A stretch of DNA of 20,829 nt. It comes from Oscillospiraceae bacterium. Its GTDB lineage: Bacteria > Bacillota > Clostridia > Oscillospirales > Oscillospiraceae. Below are positions 7,603 through 14,326 of this stretch, piece by piece. Position 1 is the stretch's first letter. Each line of letters begins with the position of its first letter. The stretch lies in contig JAHHSE010000012.1 of the NCBI GenBank assembly GCA_020025395.1, forward strand, positions 1 to 20,829, in the 5' to 3' direction. Position numbers and translations under genes: made by a program. Under the pieces are notes generated by a model. It saw only the letters and a list, made by a program, of their open reading frames with translations, was not told the DNA's origin and did not search any database.

Positions 7603-7654
7603 AGTTAGGAGCCGCTAACTTTTTTCTTGCGCTCTCAGTTAGAGGATGGTAACT
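7603..7654. promoter_or_regulatory. Tandem metal-regulator operators before feoB
   Basis: Site 1 is AGTTAG-N6-CTAACT (7603-7620). Site 2 is AGTTAG-N6-GTAACT (7637-7654), centred 34 bp further on. Site 1 covers the predicted transcription start, a classic repressor position. The same dyad occurs at the ZIP transporter promoter (14017-14034). The TTAG/CTAA half-sites recall DtxR/MntR-family boxes. A much weaker third copy may lie at 7739-7756. Site 1 followed by six T could also form a small terminator-like hairpin in the leader. Confidence 0.65.
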
Positions 7655-7807
7655 TCCAAGACCTGAGATACAGAGGCCGTTAGGGGAGTGGCTCCTGAAA
7701 TTCGGACAAAGTGCATTCCCTGGGTCAGCACGCATGGAGGTTAGGAATAGACAACCAAAATGTGCTGTATGTTGATAGGAGAGATTAAGGAAGAGGAGGA
7801 AGTACAT

Positions 7808-9814
7808 ATGCGAATTGCCCTCACAGGCAACCCGAACTCCGGTAAGACCACCATGTACAACGCCCTGACCGGGCGGAACGAAAAGGTAGGCAACTGGGCC
7901 GGCGTTACCGTGGAAAAGAAAGAACACCCCATTAAAAAGACCTACTTCAGTGGGTCGGAAGAGCTGGTGGCAGTGGATCTGCCCGGCGCTTATTCCATGT
8001 CTCCCTTTACTTCGGAGGAGAGCATCACCAGCTCCTATGTGAGACATGAGCATCCCGATGCCATCATCAACATTGTGGATGCGACCAATCTCAGCCGCAG
8101 CCTGTTTTTCACCACCCAGCTGCTGGAGCTTGGGATTCCCGTGGTGGTGGCGCTGAACAAGAGCGACATCAATCAGAAAAAGGAGACCACCATCGATGTG
8201 TCCGCCCTCTCCGAAAAGCTGGGCTGTCCGGTGATCGAGACTGTCTCCACCGCGGCGGAGGGACTCAAGAGTGTGGTGGATGCCGCCGTGGCCCTGAAGG
8301 GGAAGGCCCAGAAGGCCCCCTATGTTCAGGAGGACATTGACCTCACCGACAAGAAGCAGGTGGAGGAAGCGGACCGGAAGCGGTTTGCCTTCGTCAATGA
8401 GCTGGTCTCCCATGTGGAGAAGCGGAAGGTTCTCACCAAAGACAAGGGTGTGGGTGACCAGATTGATGCCGTCCTCACCAATAAGTTTTTGGGCATTCCC
8501 ATCTTTGCGGTGGTGATGTTCTTTGTCTTCGAGATTTCTCAGGCCTGGCTTGGCCCCCTGGTGGCGGACACCCTGGCGGAATGGATCGAGACCTTCCAGG
8601 GCTGGGTCGGCGAGATGATGGGCGATGCCAATCCGCTCCTGTCCGCCCTGTTGGTGGATGGAATTATCGGCGGCGTGGGTGCCGTGGTGGGCTTTCTGCC
8701 TCTGGTCATGGTCATGTATTTCCTCATTGCCCTTTTGGAGGATTGTGGCTATATGTCTCGTGTGGCCGTGGTTCTGGACCCCATCTTCAAAAAAGTGGGT
8801 CTCTCCGGAAAGTCGGTGATCCCCTTTGTCATCGGCACCGGCTGCGCCATCCCCGGCGTTATGGCCAGCCGTACCATCCGCAATGAGCGGGAGCGCCGGG
8901 CCACCGCCATGCTCACGCCCTTTATGCCCTGCGGTGCCAAGATTCCCGTGATCTCCCTGTTTGCCGGCGCCTTCTTTGACGATGCGGGCTGGGTCAGCTT
9001 TACCATGTATGTTGTAGGCATCGTCCTGATTTTCCTGGGCGCTCTGCTGGTCAATAAGATTGCGGGCTACAAGTCCCGCAAGTCCTTCTTCATCATCGAG
9101 CTGCCGGAGTACAAGGTTCCCTCCCTGCTCTTTGCCTTCAAGGCCATGTGTGCCCGCGGCTGGGCCTACATTGTCAAGGCCGCTACCATCATCCTGCTCT
9201 GCAACACCGCGGTTCAGGTGATGCAGACCTTCAACTGGAGCTTCCAGGTGGCCGAGTCTGCCGACAGCTCCATCCTGGCCTCCATCGCCGGTCCCTTCTC
9301 CTACCTGTTGGTGCCCATCGTGGGTGTCCTCAGCTGGCAGCTGGCCGCCGCCGCCGTCACCGGCTTTATCGCCAAGGAGAATGTGGTGGGTACTTTGGCG
9401 GTCTGTTTCGTCGGTCTGGAGAACTTCATCGACACCGATGAGCTGGCGATGATCGAAGGCTCCGGCGCCGATGTGGCCAGCATTATCGCCATCACCAAGG
9501 TGGCCGCTCTGGCTTATCTGATGTTTAACCTGTATACCCCTCCCTGCTTTGCGGCCATCGGTGCCATGAATTCCGAGATGAAGAGCGGCAAGTGGCTGCT
9601 GGGCGGAATTGCCCTTCAGCTGGGGGTTGGCTATGCTGTGGGCTACCTGGTGTATCAGGTAGGTACCCTGATTACCACCGGTACTTTGGGTGCCGGCTTC
9701 CTGCCGGGTCTGATTGCGGTTGCAGTCATGGCGGCAATTGTGGTGTATCTCTGCATAAAGGCGGAGCGTGACCTGAAGAGGGAGTACGCTTTGAGCGGAG
9801 GAAACGCGGCATGA
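7808..9814 (+). CDS. feoB: Ferrous iron transporter FeoB
   Basis: Cytoplasmic-membrane Fe(II) importer with an N-terminal GTPase. 668 residues, within the Gram-positive range and shorter than the ~770 of E. coli. The G-domain shows G1 GNPNSGKTT (7-15), Thr34 of switch I in GVTVE, G3 DLPG (57-60) and G4 NKSD (117-120). A helical linker follows to about 230, then hydrophobic segments with the Gate-type repeats around IGTGCAIPGVMASRT and FMPCGAKIPV. ATG 7808 has AGGAGGA at 7794-7800 with 7-nt spacing; the frame extends upstream without a ribosome binding site. No feoA is adjacent. Regulation by a metal repressor is likely from the two operators. Confidence 0.96.
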   Translation: MRIALTGNPNSGKTTMYNALTGRNEKVGNWAGVTVEKKEHPIKKTYFSGSEELVAVDLPGAYSMSPFTSEESITSSYVRHEHPDAIINIVDATNLSRSLFFTTQLLELGIPVVVALNKSDINQKKETTIDVSALSEKLGCPVIETVSTAAEGLKSVVDAAVALKGKAQKAPYVQEDIDLTDKKQVEEADRKRFAFVNELVSHVEKRKVLTKDKGVGDQIDAVLTNKFLGIPIFAVVMFFVFEISQAWLGPLVADTLAEWIETFQGWVGEMMGDANPLLSALLVDGIIGGVGAVVGFLPLVMVMYFLIALLEDCGYMSRVAVVLDPIFKKVGLSGKSVIPFVIGTGCAIPGVMASRTIRNERERRATAMLTPFMPCGAKIPVISLFAGAFFDDAGWVSFTMYVVGIVLIFLGALLVNKIAGYKSRKSFFIIELPEYKVPSLLFAFKAMCARGWAYIVKAATIILLCNTAVQVMQTFNWSFQVAESADSSILASIAGPFSYLLVPIVGVLSWQLAAAAVTGFIAKENVVGTLAVCFVGLENFIDTDELAMIEGSGADVASIIAITKVAALAYLMFNLYTPPCFAAIGAMNSEMKSGKWLLGGIALQLGVGYAVGYLVYQVGTLITTGTLGAGFLPGLIAVAVMAAIVVYLCIKAERDLKREYALSGGNAA

Positions 9815-9984
9815 TGGATTTTATTGCAGTTGGTATTCTTGTTGTGATCCTTGGTGCCGCCATCAGATATGTGTATCAGGCAAAAAAAAGCGGTAAGCAT
9901 TGCGTTGGGTGTCCGGAGGGATGCTCCTGCAGTTCCAAAGAAGGAAGCACATCGTGCCATTGCTGTGATACCCATCAAGAATAA
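9811..9984 (+). CDS. FeoB-associated Cys-rich membrane protein
   Basis: 57 residues, too short for most gene callers. It overlaps the feoB stop by four bases (ATGA) and has GGAGG at 9797-9801, so it is translationally coupled to feoB. One N-terminal membrane helix (about 3-22, FIAVGILVVILGAAIRYVY) is followed by a basic stretch and a Cys-rich tail (CVGCPEGCSC, CHCC). Small proteins of this layout commonly follow feoB in Firmicutes. The tail may handle Fe(II) or an Fe-S cluster on the cytoplasmic side, which is inference. Confidence 0.85.
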   Translation: MMDFIAVGILVVILGAAIRYVYQAKKSGKHCVGCPEGCSCSSKEGSTSCHCCDTHQE

Positions 9985-9999
9985 AACCCGTTGCTGACG

Positions 10000-10034
10000 C
10001 CGCGGCTCTCTCTCCGGAGAGAGCCGCGGGCTTT
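10000..10034 (+). terminator. Intrinsic terminator of the feoB operon
   Basis: A 12-bp GC-rich stem, CCGCGGCTCTCT (10000-10011) with 10018-10029, loop CTCCGG, followed by the short tail GCTTTCT. It lies 15 nt after the small Cys-rich gene. Confidence 0.7.
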
Positions 10035-10268
10035 CTGACGGTAAAAATCCGGTTCCGGGATGGGAGCAGGTGGTGGTTATGTTCAGGAGGAGCGGCCGCC
10101 CCTTTCCGCCGCTCCCATGGGTTTGAAGGATCTTTTCTGTCTGGAAGGCAGCCTGGTGGAGGCCCGGGCGGTCGGATAAGTCGGTTTACGGCGGTTTTCA
10201 AACGGTATGACGGGATGCGCCCCGGCCGAAAAAATGTCGGAAACAATATGTTCCTGTCCGTTTCAGTA
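10035..10268. other. Intergenic stretch, no gene seen
   Basis: It contains an 8-bp long-range pairing, ATGGGAGC (10060-10067) with GCTCCCAT (10111-10118). A competing inner pairing GGAGCGG/CCGCTCC lies within it. No ORF with a ribosome binding site was found, and no known RNA family was recognised. Confidence 0.4.
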
Positions 10269-10303
10269 AAGACAATCCCCTTTCTTTTTTGATATAATCA
10301 AAA
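10269..10303 (+). promoter_or_regulatory. Promoter with overlapping palindrome, small-protein/P-type ATPase operon
   Basis: A perfect TATAAT lies at 10293-10298 with a weak AAGACA 18 bp upstream. The -10 box sits inside a perfect dyad, TTTTGAT-ATA-ATCAAAA (10287-10303). A repressor bound there would block initiation, and the weak -35 suggests the promoter may instead need activation. The identity of any regulator is unknown. Confidence 0.5.
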
Positions 10304-10340
10304 GGTACGCACGGGAGTCTGCTCAGGAGGAGTGAGAGCA

Positions 10341-10421
10341 ATGAAGCAGCATCGTTTTTGGGCCTGGGGTGCCGTGGTCTGTATGGTCATGGTGATGATC
10401 ACGGGTTATCAAAAGAAGTAA
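10341..10421 (+). CDS. Tiny single-span membrane protein, 26 aa
   Basis: ATG 10341 has a strong CAGGAGGAG site about 8 nt upstream. The peptide is one hydrophobic helix (FWAWGAVVCMVMVMITGY) with basic residues at both ends, ending QKK. I believe similar peptides (DUF6219-like) accompany P-type ATPase loci in gut Clostridia, but that family name is from memory. It is followed 18 nt later by the next small gene. It may act as a subunit or chaperone of the ATPase; unproven. Confidence 0.65.
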   Translation: MKQHRFWAWGAVVCMVMVMITGYQKK

Positions 10422-10439
10422 AAGAAAGGAAGTATCGCA

Positions 10440-10712
10440 ATGAGCGCATACACAAAGCTGGCCTGTTTCGCGGGGGGAGCGCTGTTTGGTTCCGTCGGAA
10501 TCAAGCTCTTAACGGGAAAGGATGCCAAGAAGGCTTATGTTCACGCCACCGCCATGGGTCTGCGGATGAAGGATTCTGTGATGGAGACGGTGACCGCCGT
10601 TCAGGAGAATGCCGCTGACATTCTGGCCTCTGCCAGGGATCTGAATGATGCCCGTGAGGCGGAAGCGGCCGAGGAGGCCGCTGCCGCCAAGCTGGAGGGA
10701 GAAAAAGCCTGA
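10440..10712 (+). CDS. DUF6110-like small membrane-anchored protein
   Basis: 90 residues. An N-terminal hydrophobic segment (about 5-25, LACFAGGALFGSVGIKLL) is followed by a helical, acidic Ala/Glu-rich C-terminus that is probably cytoplasmic. ATG 10440 follows AAAGGA at 10425-10430. It resembles the DUF6110 family that accompanies heavy-metal P-type ATPases, recognised by layout and context. It could be an accessory of the ATPase. A terminator-like hairpin separates it from that gene. Confidence 0.75.
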   Translation: MSAYTKLACFAGGALFGSVGIKLLTGKDAKKAYVHATAMGLRMKDSVMETVTAVQENAADILASARDLNDAREAEAAEEAAAAKLEGEKA

Positions 10713-10722
10713 TATAAGCGGG

Positions 10723-10753
10723 GAGGGAGCCGTCCATTCGGCTCCCTCTTTTT
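10723..10753 (+). terminator. Intra-operon terminator or attenuator before the P-type ATPase
   Basis: GAGGGAGCCG (10723-10732), loop TCCATT, CGGCTCCCTC (10739-10748) and then five T. It is a complete intrinsic terminator only 17 nt before the ATPase start, with no second promoter visible between. Partial read-through would give more small protein than ATPase. Confidence 0.75.
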
Positions 10754-10770
10754 GTGAAGGAGTGAATACG

Positions 10771-12873
10771 ATGAACGCGATCATCCTGCATGAGAGCCGG
10801 GGACGCATCCGGCTGAAGCTGGAACAAAAGCGAATGACCCTGCAGCAGGCCGACCGGCTGGAGGCCTGGCTGCAAAGCAAGTCCTGGACCCGTCAGGCCG
10901 CCGTCCATGAGCGCACCTGCTGCGTCATTTTGAACTATGAGGGGGACAGGGGGGAGGTCCTGGAGGAGCTGCGCCGCTTTTCCTGGGAGGAGGCGGAGAA
11001 AACCATTCCTCTTCCGGCCCACAGCAGCCGGACGCTGAACCGCGCGTTTGAGGAAAAGCTGGTGGGAAAGCTTGTTTGCAAGGCTGTGAGTACCCTGTTT
11101 CTGCCCGTTCCCCTGCGGATTGCCCGTGTTTTGTGGCACATGATACCCTTTGTCCGCCGGGGACTGCGCTGCCTCTTCCGCCGTCAGATGAAGGTGGAGC
11201 TGCTGGATGCCCTCTCTGTCTCCATCTCGGTCTGCCGAGGGGATTTTCGGACCGCGGGAGCGGTCATGTTTCTCCTGGAGCTGGGGGAGCTTTTGGAGGA
11301 ATGGACCCGAAAGAAGTCCGTGGAGGATCTGGCCCGGTGTATGTCTCTGAATGTGGATCGGGTTTGGATGCGGACCGAAGGGGGGGAGGTGCTGGTCCCC
11401 ATCTCCCAGATCCGGCCCGGGGATGCCGTCGTGGTCCGAGCCGGAGGCATCATCCCCATGGACGGCCTGGTGCTGGAGGGGGAGGTCTCCATCAATCAGG
11501 CATCTCTCACCGGAGAGTCCATCCCGGTGGCAAAGCGCCCCGGCGGGGCGGTCTATGCGGGAACCGTGGTGGAGGAGGGGGAGTGCGTTCTGGAGGTCAA
11601 GCAGGTCTCCGGTGAGAGCCGCTATGACCAGATCGTTCAGATGATCGAGCGGTCCGAGCAGATGAAGTCCGAAGCGGAGAGCAAGGCGGCCAATCTGGCG
11701 GACCGGCTGGTACCCTATACCTTTATGGGGAGCCTTCTGAGCTTCGTCTTGACCCGGAATGGGGCACGGGCCCTGTCTGTGCTGATGGTGGACTTCTCCT
11801 GCGCCCTGAAGCTGGCCATGCCTCTGGCGGTGCTTTCCGCCATGCGGGAGGCCGGAAGAGCCCATATCACCGTGAAGGGAGGCAGATTTCTGGAGGCGGT
11901 GGCGGAGGCGGATACCATTGTCTTTGACAAGACAGGGACCCTGACCCACGCCTGTCCCAGAGTGGCCCGGGTTGTCCCCTTCGGCGGGATGGAGGAGAAG
12001 GAAATGCTCCGTCTGGCCGCCTGTCTGGAGGAGCATTTCCCCCACTCCATGGCAAATGCGGTGGTGGAGGAAGCCAGGCGGCGGGGACTGACCCATGAGG
12101 AATTCCACTCCAAGGTGGAATATCTTGTGGCCCATGGAATCGCCAGCACCGTGAATGGAGAGCGGGTCCTGATCGGCAGCGCCCACTTTGTCTTTGAGGA
12201 TGAGAAGTGCCGGATTCCCATTGGGGAGGAGGCCCGTTTTGAGGCCCTTCCGGAGGAGTATTCCCACCTGTATCTGTCGGTGGGCGGCCAGCTGGGGGCG
12301 GTGATCTGCATCTCCGATCCCCTGCGGGAGGAGGCCGGACGGGTCCTTGCCGCCCTGCGGGAGCTGGGCATAAACAAAACCGTCATGCTGACGGGAGACA
12401 GTAAGCGCACCGCCACCGCCATCGCAAAGCAGGTGGGGGTGGATGACTTCCGGTCCGAGGTCCTTCCGGCGGACAAGGCCCGGTTTGTGGCCCGGATGCG
12501 GCAGGAGGGGCATACGGTGCTGATGGTGGGGGATGGAATCAACGATTCTCCCGCGCTTTCCGAGGCGGATGCCGGAATAGCCATCAGCGACGGAGCGGCC
12601 CTGGCCAGGGAGATTGCCGATATCACCATCGCCGCGGACAGCCTTTGGGAGCTGGTGGAGCTGCGCCGAATCGCGATGGAACTGATGCGCCGAATCCACT
12701 CCAACTACCGCTTTGTCATTGGATTCAACAGCAGTCTGATTGCCCTGGGGGCAGCGGGGATCCTGCCCCCTGCGGCCTCTGCGACCCTGCACAATCTCTC
12801 CACCCTTGGAGTGAGCCTTCGGAGCATGAGTCCCCTTCCCAATCGGGAGCGTTATCCGGGGCAGAAGACCTGA
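10771..12873 (+). CDS. Heavy-metal translocating P1B-type ATPase, atypical membrane motif
   Basis: 700 residues; ATP-driven metal transport across the cytoplasmic membrane. Residues 1-75 look like a degenerate HMA_2-type domain (HESRGRIRLKL) without a CxxC metal site. The actuator motif is LTGES (246-250), the phosphorylated residue is Asp386 in DKTGTLT, and the hinge motif is GDGIND (587-592). The usual CPC/CPx metal motif is replaced by DFSCALKLAMP (Ser343-Cys344-Ala345), with no proline before the Cys. The HP motif reads EHFPHSMA (421-428) instead of HPLA. ATG 10771 has AAGGAG at 10757-10762. The metal cannot be assigned. Upstream small proteins and the missing proline suggest a distinct subclass. 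Confidence 0.9.
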   Translation: MNAIILHESRGRIRLKLEQKRMTLQQADRLEAWLQSKSWTRQAAVHERTCCVILNYEGDRGEVLEELRRFSWEEAEKTIPLPAHSSRTLNRAFEEKLVGKLVCKAVSTLFLPVPLRIARVLWHMIPFVRRGLRCLFRRQMKVELLDALSVSISVCRGDFRTAGAVMFLLELGELLEEWTRKKSVEDLARCMSLNVDRVWMRTEGGEVLVPISQIRPGDAVVVRAGGIIPMDGLVLEGEVSINQASLTGESIPVAKRPGGAVYAGTVVEEGECVLEVKQVSGESRYDQIVQMIERSEQMKSEAESKAANLADRLVPYTFMGSLLSFVLTRNGARALSVLMVDFSCALKLAMPLAVLSAMREAGRAHITVKGGRFLEAVAEADTIVFDKTGTLTHACPRVARVVPFGGMEEKEMLRLAACLEEHFPHSMANAVVEEARRRGLTHEEFHSKVEYLVAHGIASTVNGERVLIGSAHFVFEDEKCRIPIGEEARFEALPEEYSHLYLSVGGQLGAVICISDPLREEAGRVLAALRELGINKTVMLTGDSKRTATAIAKQVGVDDFRSEVLPADKARFVARMRQEGHTVLMVGDGINDSPALSEADAGIAISDGAALAREIADITIAADSLWELVELRRIAMELMRRIHSNYRFVIGFNSSLIALGAAGILPPAASATLHNLSTLGVSLRSMSPLPNRERYPGQKT

Positions 12874-12880
12874 ATCTAAA

Positions 12881-12908
12881 CGGTGAGGACAGAAGACTGT
12901 CCTCACCG
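12881..12908 (+). terminator. Hairpin after the P-type ATPase (repeat copy A)
   Basis: CGGTGAGGACAG, loop AAGA, CTGTCCTCACCG: a perfect 12-bp stem starting 7 nt after the ATPase stop. The identical 28 nt recur at 13113-13140. No T-tract follows directly, but a second hairpin does. Confidence 0.65.
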
Positions 12909-12914
12909 TGAGAC

Positions 12915-12945
12915 TGTCGAAAATCTCCTTCGGAGGTTTTCGACA
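12915..12945. terminator. Bidirectional terminator-like hairpin
   Basis: TGTCGAAAATCTCC (12915-12928), loop TTC, GGAGGTTTTCGACA (12932-12945), a 14-bp stem with one G-U. The minus-strand reading ends in ATTTTCGACAGTCT, the same tail found at 40-54 and 7240-7254. Confidence 0.6.
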
Positions 12946-13187
12946 AAGGGCTGCGGTCTGACCCGTGCATAATTTGTCCGCATAATGCGGACAAATTTCA
13001 CACTCTCAGACCGATATGTATTTTCCACGAGGTACACGCCCCCGTGGAAAATCATTTCTATTTTATTTACCGCTGCGGCGGCAAACTCTGCGAGGCTTTT
13101 TTGACAAGCTGACGGTGAGGACAGAAGACTGTCCTCACCGTTTCAGCGTGTCGGAAAAGTCACGGACCTTTTGATGTAGGGATGGGC

Positions 13188-13991
13188 TTATAAAAACAGG
13201 AGCAGACTCACCGCCATGACCGCCATTCCGGAGATCAGGCCGTAGATGGAGAGGTGGTGTTCCCCATATTCCCGGGCGGCGGGCAGAAGCTCATCGAAGG
13301 AGATAAAGACCATGATTCCGGCCACCCCGGCAAAGAGCAGGCCAAATACCGTATCATTCATAATGGGACGGAGAACCAGCCACCCCAGAAGGGCGCCGAA
13401 TGGCTCCGCCAGGCCGGAGAGAAAGGAATAGCAGAAGGCTCTGCGTCGGGAGCCGGTGGCCTGGTAGATGGGGACCGAAACGGCGATCCCTTCCGGGATG
13501 TTATGGATGGCTATGGCCACCACGATGGGGATGGCCAGCCCCGGCTCCTGCAGGGCGGAGACAAAGGTGGCAAGCCCCTCCGGAAAATTGTGAATGGCGA
13601 TGGCCAAGGCGGTAAAAAGCCCCATGCGCATCAGTTTCGCCGGCGGGGGGCCGTTGGGGTCCGCCTCCTCCATCCGCTTGACCTCATGGGGATTTTCCTC
13701 AGAGGGGATCAGTTTATCAATGATGGCGATTACCATCATACCGCCGAAAAAAGCCCCTACTGTGGCCCAGCTGCCCGGACGGGTCCCCAGCTGGGCGGTG
13801 AGAGCGTCTTGCGCCTCAAAGAAGATCTCCACCATGGAGACATAGATCATGACGCCGGCGGAAAAGCCCAGAGAGACCGAGAGAAATTTTCGGTTGGTGT
13901 GTCGGCAGAGAAAGGCGATGCAGCTGCCGATGCCGGTGCTGAGACCGGCTAAAAGTGTGAGAAAAAAGGCCGGTAATACCGATTGATTCAA
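13188..13991 (-). CDS. ZIP family divalent metal transporter (ZupT-like)
   Basis: 267 residues with about eight membrane segments, importing Zn/Fe/Mn-type cations. The two metal-pore motifs, HNFPEG (134-139) and HNIPEG (163-168), are intact. A short charged loop (SEENPHEVKRMEEADPNG) separates segments 3 and 4. I start it at TTG 13991 because AGGAGG lies 6 nt upstream; the frame extends 18 nt further but that would translate the ribosome binding site. It is alone on the minus strand and convergent with the ATPase. Its promoter carries the same operator as feoB, so both probably respond to one metal-sensing repressor. Confidence 0.93.
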   Translation of the reverse strand: MNQSVLPAFFLTLLAGLSTGIGSCIAFLCRHTNRKFLSVSLGFSAGVMIYVSMVEIFFEAQDALTAQLGTRPGSWATVGAFFGGMMVIAIIDKLIPSEENPHEVKRMEEADPNGPPPAKLMRMGLFTALAIAIHNFPEGLATFVSALQEPGLAIPIVVAIAIHNIPEGIAVSVPIYQATGSRRRAFCYSFLSGLAEPFGALLGWLVLRPIMNDTVFGLLFAGVAGIMVFISFDELLPAAREYGEHHLSIYGLISGMAVMAVSLLLFL

Positions 13992-14008
13992 GAAATCCCT
14001 CCTGTTCA

Positions 14009-14042
14009 AATTTAATAGTTAGCTATAGCTAACTATTAAATT
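14009..14042. promoter_or_regulatory. 34-bp perfect palindromic operator of the ZIP gene
   Basis: Bases 14009-14042 form a perfect palindrome centred at 14025/14026. Its core is AGTTAG-CTATAG-CTAACT (14017-14034). It overlaps the last bases of the -10 box and the transcription start. It shares AGTTAG-N6-CTAACT with the feoB operator at 7603-7620. Confidence 0.75.
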
Positions 14043-14068
14043 GTACCACGACAGAGAGGGGCTGTCAA
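14040..14068 (-). promoter_or_regulatory. ZIP gene promoter
   Basis: On the minus strand: TTGACA (14068-14063), 17 bp, TACAAT (14045-14040), then the operator. The arrangement parallels the feoB promoter. Confidence 0.8.
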
Positions 14069-14205
14069 CGAGGGAGATGGGAGGAAAGGGTCAGTTTTCA
14101 AATTTTTTTGGAAAAAGGGGATGGGAACTTTTCGGAGAAAGCAAAGTTTGTCCCGCCCATTTTTCCAGCGGAATGAGAATAATTAGTGAAAATTCTGACA
14201 ATGTA

Positions 14206-14272
14206 CTTACCCGATGGTTAGTAGCTAACGAAAAAGTGCGTACTGGCGCAGACCCTATTCCCTTGCTATACT
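14206..14272 (+). other. Orphan regulatory-looking patch between ZIP promoter and HxlR gene
   Basis: GTACTTAC near 14206 and GTGCGTAC near 14236 form an imperfect dyad of HxlR-operator character around GTTAG-TAG-CTAAC (14217-14229). An extended -10, TG-C-TATACT (14264-14272), follows. No gene starts downstream: the plus strand runs into the 3' end of the HxlR gene. The rest of the 14069-14280 gap shows nothing else. Confidence 0.35.
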
Positions 14273-14280
14273 GGCCTCAG

Positions 14281-14315
14281 AAAAAGAGCCTCCTGCCAGA
14301 AAACGGGAAGCTCTT
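14281..14315 (-). terminator. Terminator of the HxlR-type gene
   Basis: Minus strand: AAGAGCTTCC (14315-14306), a 12-nt loop, GGAGGCTCTT (14293-14284), then TTT. The stem is 10 bp with one G-U, 12 nt after the stop codon. Confidence 0.7.
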
Positions 14316-14326
14316 CACTCTGTCTA

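Larger units (their letters stand above)
12881..13140. repeat. Composite inverted-repeat island between convergent genes
   Basis: 260 bp bounded by two exact copies of a 28-nt hairpin (12881-12908, 13113-13140). Inside are a 14-bp stem hairpin (12915-12945), a 27-bp palindrome (12971-12997, AATTTGTCCGCAT and complement) and a 10-bp stem ATTTTCCACG/CGTGGAAAAT (13020-13052). There is no ORF. It separates the convergent ATPase and ZIP genes and can terminate both. The duplicated ends suggest a repeat element rather than a plain terminator. Confidence 0.6.

Noticed and set aside
7603..7626. Leader terminator in front of feoB (AGTTAG hairpin plus T-run)
   Set aside because: The stem is only 6 bp and AT-rich, at the very 5' end of the transcript; the repeated dyad at 7637 and 14017 is better explained as a protein operator.
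10501..12906. An 801-residue open frame on the minus strand opposite the P-type ATPase
   Set aside because: It is a mirror of the GC-rich codon pattern of the ATPase gene, is rich in Gly/His/Gln/Pro/Leu, has no recognisable domain, and overlaps a clear family member throughout.
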